Positions 38,192-50,567 of a DNA stretch of 64,000 bases are shown in pieces. Position 1 is the stretch's first letter; each line of letters starts with the position of its first letter. Source of the DNA: Candidatus Methylopumilus universalis (GTDB lineage: Bacteria; Pseudomonadota; Gammaproteobacteria; Burkholderiales; Methylophilaceae); NCBI GenBank assembly GCA_945883335.1, contig CAMCXI010000002.1, positions 124,001 to 188,000 on the forward strand, read 5' to 3'. The position numbers were made by a program, and so were the translations under genes. The notes under the pieces are model-generated. The model was not told where the DNA came from. It did not search any database and saw only the letters and a program-made list of their open reading frames with translations.

Positions 38192-38815
38192 ATGCTCGAG
38201 ATTGATATTCGTTTTAAGCGCGGCGACTTCAAGCTAGATTTTAAACAAAGCTTGAGCGAGCCTGTGACTGGACTGCATGGCGCATCTGGCAGTGGTAAAA
38301 GCACGTTATTAGGGCTGATTGCTGGCTTCATTAGCCCGAATGATGGAGTCATCAAGCTCGATGATGTTGTCTTGTTTGATCGCAACCAGTCTGTAAACTT
38401 AGCCCCGCACAAGCGAAAAGTGGCAACAGTGTTTCAAGATGGAAGATTATTGCCGCATCTCAATATTAAAGATAATTTACTGTTTGGATTCAAATTAACG
38501 CCTGAGCAACATAGGTGCATTGATTTTGAAGTCGTCACAGCTTTACTGGAGATTAAGGGCTTGTTAGCAAAGCGTGTGCATGAACTATCGGGTGGTGAAA
38601 CTCAGCGCGTTGCACTTGGTCGAGCTTTGCTGATGTCGCCAAGTTTACTTTTATTAGATGAGCCATTGTCATCATTGGATGTTAGGTTAAAGCAACAAAT
38701 ATTGCCGTTTCTTAAAAGAATGAAGGATGAGCTAAATATCCCAATGATTTATGTTACTCATGACAAGGCTGAGATTGATTATCTTGCTGACAAATTATTT
38801 GAGCTGACAAACTAA
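38192..38815 (+). CDS. modC: Molybdate ABC transporter ATP-binding protein, short form
   Basis: A 207-residue ABC ATPase with Walker A GASGSGKST (30-38), signature LSGGETQRVALGRAL near 130, and Walker B LLLLDEPLSSLD. It ends soon after the H-loop (YVTHD), so the C-terminal molybdate-binding (TOBE/MOP) domain of typical 350-residue ModC is absent. The stop is followed within 20 bases by a terminator and tRNA genes, so there is no hidden continuation. Without the regulatory domain, inhibition by cytoplasmic molybdate may be lost. Confidence 0.92.
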   Translation: MLEIDIRFKRGDFKLDFKQSLSEPVTGLHGASGSGKSTLLGLIAGFISPNDGVIKLDDVVLFDRNQSVNLAPHKRKVATVFQDGRLLPHLNIKDNLLFGFKLTPEQHRCIDFEVVTALLEIKGLLAKRVHELSGGETQRVALGRALLMSPSLLLLDEPLSSLDVRLKQQILPFLKRMKDELNIPMIYVTHDKAEIDYLADKLFELTN

Positions 38816-38831
38816 CACTAAAGGCAGAAAC

Positions 38832-38865
38832 AAAAAAGCCGCTATCAAACGATAGCGGCTTTTTC
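38832..38865. terminator. Bidirectional terminator between modC and the tRNA operon
   Basis: AAAAAGCCGCTATC, an AAAC loop and GATAGCGGCTTTTT form a perfect stem with A and T runs on either side. It can end both modABC and the leftward tRNA transcript. Confidence 0.9.
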
Positions 38866-38870
38866 TTTTG

Positions 38871-38946
38871 TGGCGTCCCCACGGGGATTCGAACCCCGGT
38901 CGCCTCCGTGAAAGGGAGGTGTCCTAGGCCTCTAGACGATGGGGAC
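38871..38946 (-). tRNA. tRNA-Glu(UUC)
   Basis: A 76-base cloverleaf on the minus strand beginning GTCCCCATCGTCTAGAGG and ending GGGGACGCCA with an encoded CCA. The anticodon stem CCTCC/GGAGG encloses loop CTTTCAC with anticodon TTC. The T arm GGGGTTCGAATCCCC is perfect. tRNA-Glu with U34 is a known target of the MnmE/MnmG/MnmC pathway, and mnmC is 4 kb away. Confidence 0.97.
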
Positions 38947-39035
38947 ATAGAGGTAAAATTATACTTAAAAACACTGCTAATTTAAAGTCTAAATTAGCAA
39001 GAAATCGGTTTCTTTTACTACTGCCGAGGTCTTTT

Positions 39036-39111
<76 letters not shown>

Positions 39112-39150
39112 GACAAACCTTAAACTTCAAGACCCTCGAAAAGAGGCGCC

Positions 39151-39179
39151 ATATTAATGAGGCTGGACTTGCTTGTCAA
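39151..39179 (-). promoter_or_regulatory. Sigma-70 promoter of the tRNA-Ala/tRNA-Glu operon
   Basis: On the minus strand TTGACA (39179-39174), a 17-base spacer and TAATAT (39156-39151) are followed by GGCGCCTC. A consensus -35 and a GC-rich discriminator are the hallmarks of stringently controlled stable-RNA promoters. The expected start is near 39144, about 33 bases before tRNA-Ala. Confidence 0.75.
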
Positions 39180-39214
39180 CGACTTTCGTCTTTTTCCGCT
39201 TACTTTCTTAGTTT

Positions 39215-39664
39215 TTAGCCTCGAATGTTTGAGTTTGTTTCAAATTGCGTCAGGTCAACACGTGGTTGAGGTTGCCAACCCGCTTTTCGGTGTTCTGCAA
39301 CTACATTTGTGAAAACACCTCCACGAACGAAGAACTTAGCAGTCAAACGCATGAATTTAGGATTTGTTGCCGCCACTAAATCATCCAAAATTCGATTGGT
39401 GACAGCTTCATGGAAGCAGCCTTCGTCGCGGAATGACCAGGTATAAAGCTTGAGGCTCTTTAATTCAACACATAATTGATCTGGAATGTAATCAAGGTAG
39501 AGCACCGCAAAGTCGGGCTGACCTGTTTTTGGGCATAAGCAGGTAAATTCTGGAATTTCCATATGAATGTGGAAGTCACGATTCGGATTTGGATTTTCAA
39601 ATGTTTCCAAATCTTTAGTTGGTTGTGCGGTTGGCTTTCCGCCTAATGATTGTGTGTTTGTCAT
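39215..39664 (-). CDS. queF: NADPH-dependent 7-cyano-7-deazaguanine reductase QueF
   Basis: QueF reduces preQ0 to preQ1 in queuosine synthesis. The 149-residue protein is the short YkvM-type form. The nucleophile Cys44 and acid Asp51 lie in CPKTGQPDF, and ELKSLKLY (67-74) is the NADPH-binding motif. It diverges from smc across 76 bases where -10-like elements on both strands overlap. QueG, the last enzyme of the pathway, is encoded at 21.5-22.6 kb. Confidence 0.96.
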   Translation of the reverse strand: MTNTQSLGGKPTAQPTKDLETFENPNPNRDFHIHMEIPEFTCLCPKTGQPDFAVLYLDYIPDQLCVELKSLKLYTWSFRDEGCFHEAVTNRILDDLVAATNPKFMRLTAKFFVRGGVFTNVVAEHRKAGWQPQPRVDLTQFETNSNIRG

Positions 39665-39698
39665 GTTAGAAATCGGGCTTTTGGCTTGAAAAAACGTT

Positions 39699-39706
39699 AT
39701 TATACT
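39699..39706. promoter_or_regulatory. Overlapping divergent -10 elements for queF and smc
   Basis: TATAAT on the minus strand (39704-39699) and TATACT on the plus strand (39701-39706) overlap in the same eight bases. Neither has a good -35 element. The distances to queF (about 35 bases) and smc (about 35 bases) are plausible for both. Confidence 0.4.
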
Positions 39707-39740
39707 GTTTAATAAAGCTTACTAAAAACTAATCCAAATT

Positions 39741-42700
39741 TTGCGTTTAACTCATCTCAAACTTGCTGGCTTTAAATCGTTTGTTGACCCTACAACACTG
39801 CATATACACGGCCAACGTGTAGGCGTTGTTGGCCCTAATGGATGCGGCAAATCTAATGTGATGGAGTCTGTCAGGTGGGTGCTTGGCGAATCTAGTGCCA
39901 AAGAGTTGCGAGGTGACTCTATGGATGCTGTTATTTTTAATGGGTCGGGTAATCGTAAGGCCATATCAAGAGCTAGTGTTGAGCTGGTTTTTGACAATAG
40001 TTTAGGTGATGCCAGCGGTGCGTGGGCGCAATATGCTGAAATCGCTGTTAAACGCGTCATAGAACGTGACAAGGGCTCGACCTATTTCATTAACAATACA
40101 GCTGTGCGTCGCCGAGATGTTGCGGATTTATTTTTGGGAACGGGTCTTGGCGGTAGAGCTTATGCGATTATTGGCCAAAATACCATTTCTCGTATTGTTG
40201 AAGCCAAGCCTGAAGAGTTGCGTGTGTTTTTGGAGGAGGCTGCAGGCATTTCTAAATACAAAGAGCGTCGCCGTGAAACAGAGCTCCGCTTACGCGACAC
40301 ACGTGAAAACCTGACCCGTATTGAAGATATTCGTCTTGAGATGGATAAGCAAATCACGCGTTTGCAATCCCAAGCGGTCGTAACGGAGCAATATCATCGC
40401 CTCCAGCAATCCCTTAAACACACTCAAGGTCAGCTTTGGCTGTTAAGAAAACGAGATGCCAGCGCATCATGGGAAAAGACGCAACGCACGGTTGAAAAGC
40501 TGGTAAATGACCTTGAAAGCCAAATGGCAACTTTGCGCAAAACAGAGAGCCTCTTGGAAAGCTTGCGCCAACAGCATTACGCCAGCACTGAAGCGGTGCA
40601 AGTAGCTCAAACCCAATATTACGAAACCAATGCAGAAGTTTCTAACCTAGAAACGCAGGTTAAACATACTCAAGAGGCTCGTGACAGACTAAATCTCCAG
40701 CTTGAGCAAACGGTTGAGCAAACACTTAAATCAGATAATTTGCGTATTGATCTTGATGCTCAGTTACAGCAGTTGATGATCGAAGCTCAAGGTGTTGAGG
40801 CACAAGTGACTCAATCCAACGAGGCTTTAACTCGATGCCAAGCAGCCTTCCCTGAAGCTGAACGTGCTTATATTGCTTCACAAAAAAATCATGCTGAAGC
40901 GCAGCGCACGCTAAGCGAAGCAGAACAAAATATCCGATTAGAATCAACCAATATAGAGCATTTAAGTCGATCGCTCGCTGAAGCCTCTCAACGTCTTGAA
41001 AGGCTTATGGCTGAGCAGGCAAGCCTTGTTGTACCTAATGAAGAGGAGTTGAAGGTCAAGCAGGCCCACTTAGTCGCATTGGAAAATGATAGTGAAAAAC
41101 TCAATCTCGAGTTGGTTAGTTTAAAAACATTAGAACAAACACAAGTCGAAACCCTTAAATCCATGCGTGACCAACAGCTCTCGCAAGAGCGTGCTTTAGC
41201 GCAGATGGATGCTCAAATCGCCTCACTCAATAAGATTCAACAATCATTGGGTCATGAAGCCAAGCTTGATGCATGGTTAAGCAATCATCAGTTAAATGGT
41301 TCTGCGCGCATTTGGCAGCAAGTGGAAATCAAAAAAGGCTGGGAAGTGGCGCTTGAGGCGGTATTAGGCTCGCGTTTAAATGGGCTGATCAATAAAAAAA
41401 CAGAAAAATTAATGCCTAATGAGCGACCTCCATCTGCCTTAATTATTGCAGAGGCTTCTGAATCTCGCTTAAGCGGCTTATCAAAAAATTCTTCATGGAA
41501 GGTAATGCGAGAGGTTGTTGAGGTTAAAGATAAGCGCTTAGATGGGCTTTTAGACGCTTGGTTAGATGGTGTTTATTTGTTGGAGGATGGCGAGAATCCT
41601 GACCAGGCACGTCAACAACTAAAATTAAATGAATGTTTAGTGAATACAAAAGGGGATGTCTACGCACGTCACAGCCTGTCTATTTATGCTGCGCAATCAG
41701 CCATGCATGGCGTGTTAGAACGTCAACGCGAGCTTGATGACCTTAATAAGCAGCAGCCTGAATTTCAAGTACAAATTAAATTAGGGTTGGATGCGCTTGT
41801 ATTGCTTGAGCAAGCTTTGCAACAGACAAGGAACGCTCATGCAGAGCAACAGCAGGCATTAAGCAAACTTACCCAAAGCCAACATGCACTTAATATTGAG
41901 TTGCAGAGACTAATTCAGCAACGCCAGCACGTGATTGATAGACAAAATGCAATTCAAGCAGATTTAAGCCAGCTTCAACAACGGTTGGCTAATCTAAAAG
42001 ATGAGCAAAAAACAAAGCAAGGCGCGCTCTCATCAACTAGTGGCTCACTGGTAGATTTGCAAGCTAGGCGAGAGCAAACCTTCAGCGCTAGGCAGCGCGC
42101 GGAATTAGCATTAAATCAATGCCGTAGTGATTTGCAGGAAGCGGAAAAGCTGTCGCAAGAAAAGATATTTAACGGAAAATTAATAGCAAATAATATCAAT
42201 GATTTAAAAAGTAAAATAAATTCACTTTCTGAAGAAAAGCTAGCCTTAATTAATAAGAAAAAAGAGGCGAAAGCACTTTTAGATGCTGCGAAGATGGAGG
42301 GCTTGAAAGCAAATCTTGAGGCAGCGATTGGCTTGAAGCAAGTGCGTGAAACAGCGCTTGCGGCAGCGCGTGATGCAATGGCTGGCGCAGAAAATGAGTT
42401 GCAGTCTAACGAACGCAATAGAATGCAAAATGAACAAGTTTTGCATCCTCTCAGAGATAAACTAGAGCAGGCGCGACTTCAAGAGCAGCAAGCGCGATTG
42501 CATTTTGAGCAGTGCCAAGCTGAATTACTCAATGTTGGTATTGAAGAAGCTACCTTGGCGCATGAGTTAAGTCTTAGCGAGAAAATTTCAGACTTTGAAG
42601 CACGCGTTGAGAGATTTACCGGCGAGGTAGAAGAGCTTGGGCCGGTCAACTTGGCGGCGATACAGGAGCTTAATAGCGAGCGCGAGCGTAAAACGTACTT

Positions 42701-43259
42701 GGATAGCCAAGCCGCAGATTTGGAAGAGGCAATTAACACGCTTGAAGATGCTATTCGCCGTATTGATAAAGAAACTAGAACTCGTTTGCAGCATACTTTT
42801 GATGAGGCAAATCGCCACTTCAGTGAGTTATTTAGAGATTTGTTTGCGGGAGGGCAAGCTAGACTTGAACTATTGGGCGATGAGATTTTGGATACAGGTA
42901 TGCAAGTTTTTGCGCAACCGCCAGGCAAAAAGAACAGCACCATTCACTTACTTTCGGGCGGTGAAAAAGCGCTCACCGCTTTGGCTTTGGTGTTTGCATT
43001 ATTTAAACTTAATCCAGCGCCATTCTGCTTGATGGACGAGGTGGATGCGCCGCTAGATGACAGCAATACGGATAGATTCTGTGCCATGGTGAAAAAAATG
43101 TCTGAGCGAACACAGTTTTTGTTCGTGAGTCATAATAAAATCACCATGGAAATGGCGCAGCAGTTAGTGGGCGTCACCATGCAGGAATCAGGAGTTTCGC
43201 GTGTGGTAGAGGTGGATATGGAAGCCGCCATGCAAATGAATCACGAACTTTTTACTTAA
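39741..43259 (+). CDS. smc: Chromosome segregation/condensin ATPase SMC
   Basis: SMC is the ATPase arm of the SMC-ScpAB condensin. The 1172-residue protein has Walker A GPNGCGKSN (31-39), two long coiled coils (about 170-500 and 680-1020) around a hinge near 510-640, and the C-terminal signature LLSGGEKALTALAL with Walker B FCLMDEVDAPLDD. The start is TTG, giving MRLTHLKLAGFKSF, which matches the family N-terminus; a ribosome site is not obvious. smc-zipA-ligA is a conserved order in beta- and gammaproteobacteria. scpAB are not in the window. Confidence 0.96.
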   Translation: MRLTHLKLAGFKSFVDPTTLHIHGQRVGVVGPNGCGKSNVMESVRWVLGESSAKELRGDSMDAVIFNGSGNRKAISRASVELVFDNSLGDASGAWAQYAEIAVKRVIERDKGSTYFINNTAVRRRDVADLFLGTGLGGRAYAIIGQNTISRIVEAKPEELRVFLEEAAGISKYKERRRETELRLRDTRENLTRIEDIRLEMDKQITRLQSQAVVTEQYHRLQQSLKHTQGQLWLLRKRDASASWEKTQRTVEKLVNDLESQMATLRKTESLLESLRQQHYASTEAVQVAQTQYYETNAEVSNLETQVKHTQEARDRLNLQLEQTVEQTLKSDNLRIDLDAQLQQLMIEAQGVEAQVTQSNEALTRCQAAFPEAERAYIASQKNHAEAQRTLSEAEQNIRLESTNIEHLSRSLAEASQRLERLMAEQASLVVPNEEELKVKQAHLVALENDSEKLNLELVSLKTLEQTQVETLKSMRDQQLSQERALAQMDAQIASLNKIQQSLGHEAKLDAWLSNHQLNGSARIWQQVEIKKGWEVALEAVLGSRLNGLINKKTEKLMPNERPPSALIIAEASESRLSGLSKNSSWKVMREVVEVKDKRLDGLLDAWLDGVYLLEDGENPDQARQQLKLNECLVNTKGDVYARHSLSIYAAQSAMHGVLERQRELDDLNKQQPEFQVQIKLGLDALVLLEQALQQTRNAHAEQQQALSKLTQSQHALNIELQRLIQQRQHVIDRQNAIQADLSQLQQRLANLKDEQKTKQGALSSTSGSLVDLQARREQTFSARQRAELALNQCRSDLQEAEKLSQEKIFNGKLIANNINDLKSKINSLSEEKLALINKKKEAKALLDAAKMEGLKANLEAAIGLKQVRETALAAARDAMAGAENELQSNERNRMQNEQVLHPLRDKLEQARLQEQQARLHFEQCQAELLNVGIEEATLAHELSLSEKISDFEARVERFTGEVEELGPVNLAAIQELNSERERKTYLDSQAADLEEAINTLEDAIRRIDKETRTRLQHTFDEANRHFSELFRDLFAGGQARLELLGDEILDTGMQVFAQPPGKKNSTIHLLSGGEKALTALALVFALFKLNPAPFCLMDEVDAPLDDSNTDRFCAMVKKMSERTQFLFVSHNKITMEMAQQLVGVTMQESGVSRVVEVDMEAAMQMNHELFT

Positions 43260-43292
43260 GGTAAATTGCGTTGCAGTTAATGGGAATATCAA

Positions 43293-46627
<3,335 letters not shown>

Positions 46628-46648
46628 TAACTTTTTAAGGATTTTAGA

Positions 46649-47563
46649 ATGCGAGTTGTCTTAGCTGTTTTTTTATGCCTAGCTTTTTTCTGTCAAGCAT
46701 CAGCTGCTTATGAGGTTGATGTAAATAAAAAAATAGCTGAATGTAACCAGTTTATTAAAAATGAAATGCCAGAGAAGGCTTTAGATTTTTCAAGCCAGTT
46801 ATTAAAGAAAAATGCTAAAAATCGTGATGTTGTTTTATGCAAGGCGCGTGCCCAATTAGCACTGAATCTATTTTCTGAAGCTGTTTCTACCTTAACTATG
46901 GCTGATCTCCTCTCAAACTCACCTAATGAACATATGATGTCATTAGCTATGCTGGGGAATGCTTACAAAGGAGCACAACAATTTGCTGAAGCGATAACCA
47001 GCTACCAGAAGTCTTTAGCTATTGCGAAATCTCAAATGAACAAAAACTTTGAGCGGATTGCCTATGGATTAATCGGTGAGGCGCAGACATTAAATAATCA
47101 ATATGATGATGCAATATTGAGTTATCAATCTGCACTCAAGCTTGGGCTAAACGATAATGAACGTGCTGATTCATTCGAGCATATTGCCAGTATTTACAAT
47201 CTTCAAAAAAAGCATAATCAAGCAATTGAATATCAAGTCAAAGCCACCTTGGCATATACTCATTATGGGGATCTTGATGCGCAAGCAAATGCAGGTCTGG
47301 AATTGGGTCTTTATTACATGAATGCTGGTGAATATGGCCCAGCTGAAAAAGCAATTAATAAGATCTTAAAACTTGCTGTTGACAATGGTGGTGCTTATTG
47401 GGAAGCCAAAAGTTCTCTTTATTTAGCTAATCTAAAGATCGCAAATAATCAAATTGCTGAAGCTAAAACGCTGCTGGAAAGGGCACAGAAGTTAAATTTG
47501 GAAGTAGGGGACGCAATCTTGGCTGAATCGATTTCGACAGTATTAAACAAATTGTCAAAATAG
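46649..47563 (+). CDS. Exported TPR-repeat protein of unknown function
   Basis: A 304-residue protein with a signal peptide (about 1-19, ending ASA) and some six TPR-like helical pairs (about 25-300, for example EAITSYQKSLAIAKSQ and DDAILSYQSALKLGL). It should be periplasmic and act as a protein interaction scaffold. AAGGA precedes the start, 21 bases after ligA, so read-through from ligA is possible. No catalytic motif is visible and its partner is unknown. Confidence 0.75.
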   Translation: MRVVLAVFLCLAFFCQASAAYEVDVNKKIAECNQFIKNEMPEKALDFSSQLLKKNAKNRDVVLCKARAQLALNLFSEAVSTLTMADLLSNSPNEHMMSLAMLGNAYKGAQQFAEAITSYQKSLAIAKSQMNKNFERIAYGLIGEAQTLNNQYDDAILSYQSALKLGLNDNERADSFEHIASIYNLQKKHNQAIEYQVKATLAYTHYGDLDAQANAGLELGLYYMNAGEYGPAEKAINKILKLAVDNGGAYWEAKSSLYLANLKIANNQIAEAKTLLERAQKLNLEVGDAILAESISTVLNKLSK

Positions 47564-47640
47564 CTTCATTTAAATATTGTCATGATTGATGTGATTTTTT
47601 TGTGTTGTTACTACTAATCGTTTATGCATAAGGCATCACA

Positions 47641-48609
47641 ATGTTAATTACTAAAAAATCAGATGTAATTCCCTCGGATATTACCTCCAAAGAAAATTTT
47701 GAAAATCGCCGAACGCTTATTAAAGCAACAGGGGCTTCAATCGTTACAGCTAGTGGGATTTTTACTGGTATGTTAAATCGCACTGCCAATGCCGCATCGA
47801 GTAAGCAAAAAATAAGTAACTTCGTTAAAACGAAGTATGGCGTCGATGAAAAATTAACACCATATGATGATGTCACGAGTTATAACAATTATTACGAGTT
47901 CGGCACTAGCAAGACTGATCCGTCGATAGAGTCGCGACTATTTGAGCCTTCGCCTTGGTCGATTTCTATTGAGGGAGCGGTTAAAAAGAATAAACAAATA
48001 GGGATTGAGGATTTTTTTAGACTCGCGCCATTAGAAGAGCGAATTTACAGAATGCGATGCGTGGAAGGCTGGTCCATGGTGATACCTTGGTTAGGTTTGC
48101 CATTATCGAAACTAATCCAATGGGCCGAGCCCACAGCTAACGCTAAATTTGTTGAATTTATATCATTATCCGATGATCGCATGATGCCAGGGCAAAGGAT
48201 TCCTGTGCTGGATTGGCCCTATGTTGAGGGCTTGCGCATGGATGAGGCGATGAATCCACTTACCATTATGGCGCTGGGCATGTATGGCGAAGTATTACCA
48301 AATCAGAATGGAGCTCCTTTGCGGCTTGTGGTGCCATGGAAGTATGGTTTCAAAGGTGCGAAGGCTATTGTTAAGATACGATTTACAGAGACGATGCCTA
48401 AAACATCATGGGTGAAGGCGGGGCCTAATGAGTATGGTTTTTATGCGAATGTTAATCCTACTGTTGATCATCCTAGATGGACTCAATCATCTGAGCGTCG
48501 TATTGGTGGTGGCTTATTCACGCCACGTATTAAGACACAAATGTTTAATGGTTATACAGAACAAGTTGGACAGCTTTATACAGGTTTGGATTTAAGTAAA
48601 AACTTCTAA
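47641..48609 (+). CDS. msrP: Periplasmic methionine sulfoxide reductase, molybdopterin subunit
   Basis: MsrP (YedY) repairs oxidised methionines in periplasmic proteins using a molybdenum cofactor. The 322-residue protein carries a twin-arginine export signal (NRRTLIK near 24-30 and a hydrophobic stretch ending ANA), needed because the cofactor is inserted before export. The molybdenum ligand is Cys140 in RMRCVEGWSM. The gene is seven bases from msrQ. The modABC molybdate transporter in the same window could supply its metal. Confidence 0.95.
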   Translation: MLITKKSDVIPSDITSKENFENRRTLIKATGASIVTASGIFTGMLNRTANAASSKQKISNFVKTKYGVDEKLTPYDDVTSYNNYYEFGTSKTDPSIESRLFEPSPWSISIEGAVKKNKQIGIEDFFRLAPLEERIYRMRCVEGWSMVIPWLGLPLSKLIQWAEPTANAKFVEFISLSDDRMMPGQRIPVLDWPYVEGLRMDEAMNPLTIMALGMYGEVLPNQNGAPLRLVVPWKYGFKGAKAIVKIRFTETMPKTSWVKAGPNEYGFYANVNPTVDHPRWTQSSERRIGGGLFTPRIKTQMFNGYTEQVGQLYTGLDLSKNF

Positions 48610-48615
48610 TGCAGA

Positions 48616-49233
48616 ATGATAGATAAATTTCTTAACCTGCTGTTTAAAAAAATTAAAATATTAATATTTTTTTTATGCCTTATTCCACTTTTTAGGCTTT
48701 TCTATCTTGGATTAAATTCTCAGCTCGGTGCGAATCCAATTGAATTTATTGAGCGATCGACTGGGACGTGGGCGCTGGTCTTTTTAATGCTTTCTCTCAG
48801 CATGACGCCGCTTAGGCAGCTCACTGGTTCCAACGCTTATATTTTAAATAGACGCATGTTGGGTCTGTTTATGTTTTTTTATGCCTGCCTTCATGTTTTG
48901 ACGTATCTTTGGATTGATCATTATTTTGATTTCGATGAAATATTTAAGGATGTTTATAAGCATCCTTATGTTTTGGTTGGCTTTGCAGCCTTTATGCTAA
49001 CAATTCCTTTAGCCATTACTTCTACTAGGTCAATGATGAAGAGGTTGGGTGGTCGCTGGAAAATCTTACATCGCGCCGTTTACTTGATTGGTCTTTTAGC
49101 TGTTTTGCATTTTCTTTGGCTCGTTAAAAAAGATCACACCGAGCCTTTGATATACGTCGGTGTATTTTTTTTGCTCCTAGTGCTTCGTGTCATATACAAA
49201 TATCGTAGTTATCTTAGAACAAGTAATCTATAG
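48616..49233 (+). CDS. msrQ: Heme-binding membrane subunit MsrQ
   Basis: MsrQ (YedZ) passes electrons from the quinone pool or a flavin reductase to MsrP. The 205-residue protein has about six membrane helices and is of the ferric-reductase-like transmembrane family, with conserved histidines in YACLHVLTY and KILHRAVYL that should bind heme. It follows msrP by six bases, the standard pair. Confidence 0.93.
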   Translation: MIDKFLNLLFKKIKILIFFLCLIPLFRLFYLGLNSQLGANPIEFIERSTGTWALVFLMLSLSMTPLRQLTGSNAYILNRRMLGLFMFFYACLHVLTYLWIDHYFDFDEIFKDVYKHPYVLVGFAAFMLTIPLAITSTRSMMKRLGGRWKILHRAVYLIGLLAVLHFLWLVKKDHTEPLIYVGVFFLLLVLRVIYKYRSYLRTSNL

Positions 49234-49332
49234 CGGTAGGTTAGCGTATTTAGGTATTTGTATTAACGCTAATTGATACCAATATATCATTTAACATAAT
49301 ATACATTATGCGAAGTTAATGATGTATTAAAA

Positions 49333-49353
49333 AGGCCAGCAATTCTGCCAGCC
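49333..49353 (-). terminator. Weak hairpin with T run after the small secreted protein gene
   Basis: On the minus strand GGCTGGCAG, AATTG and CTGGCC precede TTTTT. The stem is interrupted by a three-base bulge, so termination may be inefficient. The 153-base gap around it is AT-rich and otherwise shows only a loose TTAGCGT/ACGCTAA repeat (49241-49272). Confidence 0.35.
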
Positions 49354-49386
49354 TCTTACTTTTAAAACCCTGCTTTAGTCTGCGAA

Positions 49387-49746
49387 CTACTTATTATTGA
49401 AAAATGCAATATTCATACAGCGGCCGTTCACAAATGTAAGTTCTGTGAATTTGTATGTTTTATTTGGCGCATAACTTACTCGGTTATTGTAATACCACAT
49501 CTCAACATTCACTGGCTTAGATGACTCTTTACCTTTCCCAGCAATCATTGCATTGGCATTCGTAGGTTTAACAGATTGTTCTTTTTTATCAGGACTGCCA
49601 AGTTTTTCAACAATGACTTTATTCGATCTACCACTAAAGTTAGATAAAAACTCTTCTTCTTTGAAAGTTGATTTTGCTGCGTACGCATTAATGCTCATAA
49701 ATGCTAATAAAACTGCAGCGATAAAAGATTTTTTATTAAGTGTCAT
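49387..49746 (-). CDS. Small secreted protein of unknown function
   Basis: A 119-residue protein with a signal peptide (1-23, ending AYA). The segment NKVIVEKLGSPDKKE followed by strands ending in LTFVNGRCMNIAFF looks like the helix-plus-sheet pattern of small BamE/SmpA-like periplasmic proteins, but there is no lipobox cysteine and I do not claim membership. It stands alone between msrQ and the end of the leftward envelope operon. Confidence 0.7.
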   Translation of the reverse strand: MTLNKKSFIAAVLLAFMSINAYAAKSTFKEEEFLSNFSGRSNKVIVEKLGSPDKKEQSVKPTNANAMIAGKGKESSKPVNVEMWYYNNRVSYAPNKTYKFTELTFVNGRCMNIAFFNNK

Positions 49747-49805
49747 GGTTGTTCCTAAAATTAATTTACTTGTTAATAATTTCTATTTTATTACACATCA
49801 AGGTA

Positions 49806-50567
49806 CTAAAAACTCAATTTTAACCCATCGTACGCAACATGAATATGATCAGGAAGCGCTTCACTGAGCTTCACGTATTCAATATCATGAGTCATGTGGA
49901 TCATATATGTGTTTAATGCTTCAATACGACAGGCAAAAGCTATACTTTGTTCCACGTTAATATGTGTGTAATGCGGCGTATATCTTAGACAATCCAACAT
50001 AAGTACATCCAAATTATTTAGCAGAGATAACGTGGACTCGGGAATGTCCGATACATCTGTTAAATATGCCATGTTGCCAATGCGATAGCCAAGTATATCG
50101 CTATAGCCATGCTTAACGGGTATTGGGGTTATCTTGATTCCGAACAATTCAAAAGGGGCTGATATTGTATTGAGTCTTAATACTGGTAAATCCCAAAAAT
50201 CCCCTGCCGATCTAATTGCATATCCAAATTTATCTTGGATATGCAGCATGGCGTCTGATTTTCCATATAAAGGAATTTGCTTTTTATGAATTTGGCAAAA
50301 AGCACGTAAATCATCAATGCCATGCAAATGATCTGCATGCGTATGCGTGTATAGCACCGCATCAACTCGGTTAAGGCCTTCTCTTAAAGCTTGCAAACGA
50401 AGGTCTGGACCCGTATCAATCAAAATTATCTGGCCATGATCAGTTGTAATTGCAGCAGAGCATCTAAGGCGTTTATTTTTTGGATTGTCTGACCGACAAG
50501 TTTCACAATGACAGCCTATTACTGGTGTGCCAGCACTAGACCCCACGCCTAGCATCGTCAATTGCAA
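49806..50567 (-). CDS. PhnP-like metallo-beta-lactamase hydrolase
   Basis: A 253-residue MBL-fold enzyme beginning LTMLGVGSSAGTPVIGCHCETCRS, here given only in part as GVGSSAGTPVIGC; the paired cysteines are typical of PhnP-type proteins and bind an extra zinc. The core motif is THTHADHLHGID, and MIHMTHD near the C-terminus completes the site. PhnP cleaves cyclic phosphodiesters, but no phosphonate genes are here, so a general phosphodiesterase role is as likely. It overlaps the upstream TatD gene by 10 bases. Confidence 0.85.
   Translation of the reverse strand: MQLTMLGVGSSAGTPVIGCHCETCRSDNPKNKRLRCSAAITTDHGQIILIDTGPDLRLQALREGLNRVDAVLYTHTHADHLHGIDDLRAFCQIHKKQIPLYGKSDAMLHIQDKFGYAIRSAGDFWDLPVLRLNTISAPFELFGIKITPIPVKHGYSDILGYRIGNMAYLTDVSDIPESTLSLLNNLDVLMLDCLRYTPHYTHINVEQSIAFACRIEALNTYMIHMTHDIEYVKLSEALPDHIHVAYDGLKLSF

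Noticed and set aside
38816-38831. Frameshifted remainder of ModC downstream of the stop
   Set aside because: Only 16 bases separate the stop from a terminator and tRNA genes, leaving no room for a lost domain.
42479-42943. 154-codon frame antisense to smc
   Set aside because: It lies over the conserved ATPase end of smc and has the Ser/Leu-rich look of a shadow frame.
49234-49386. Small RNA gene between msrQ and the minus-strand gene
   Set aside because: A loose TTAGCGT/ACGCTAA repeat and AT-rich palindromes are present, but no promoter-terminator pair supports a transcript.
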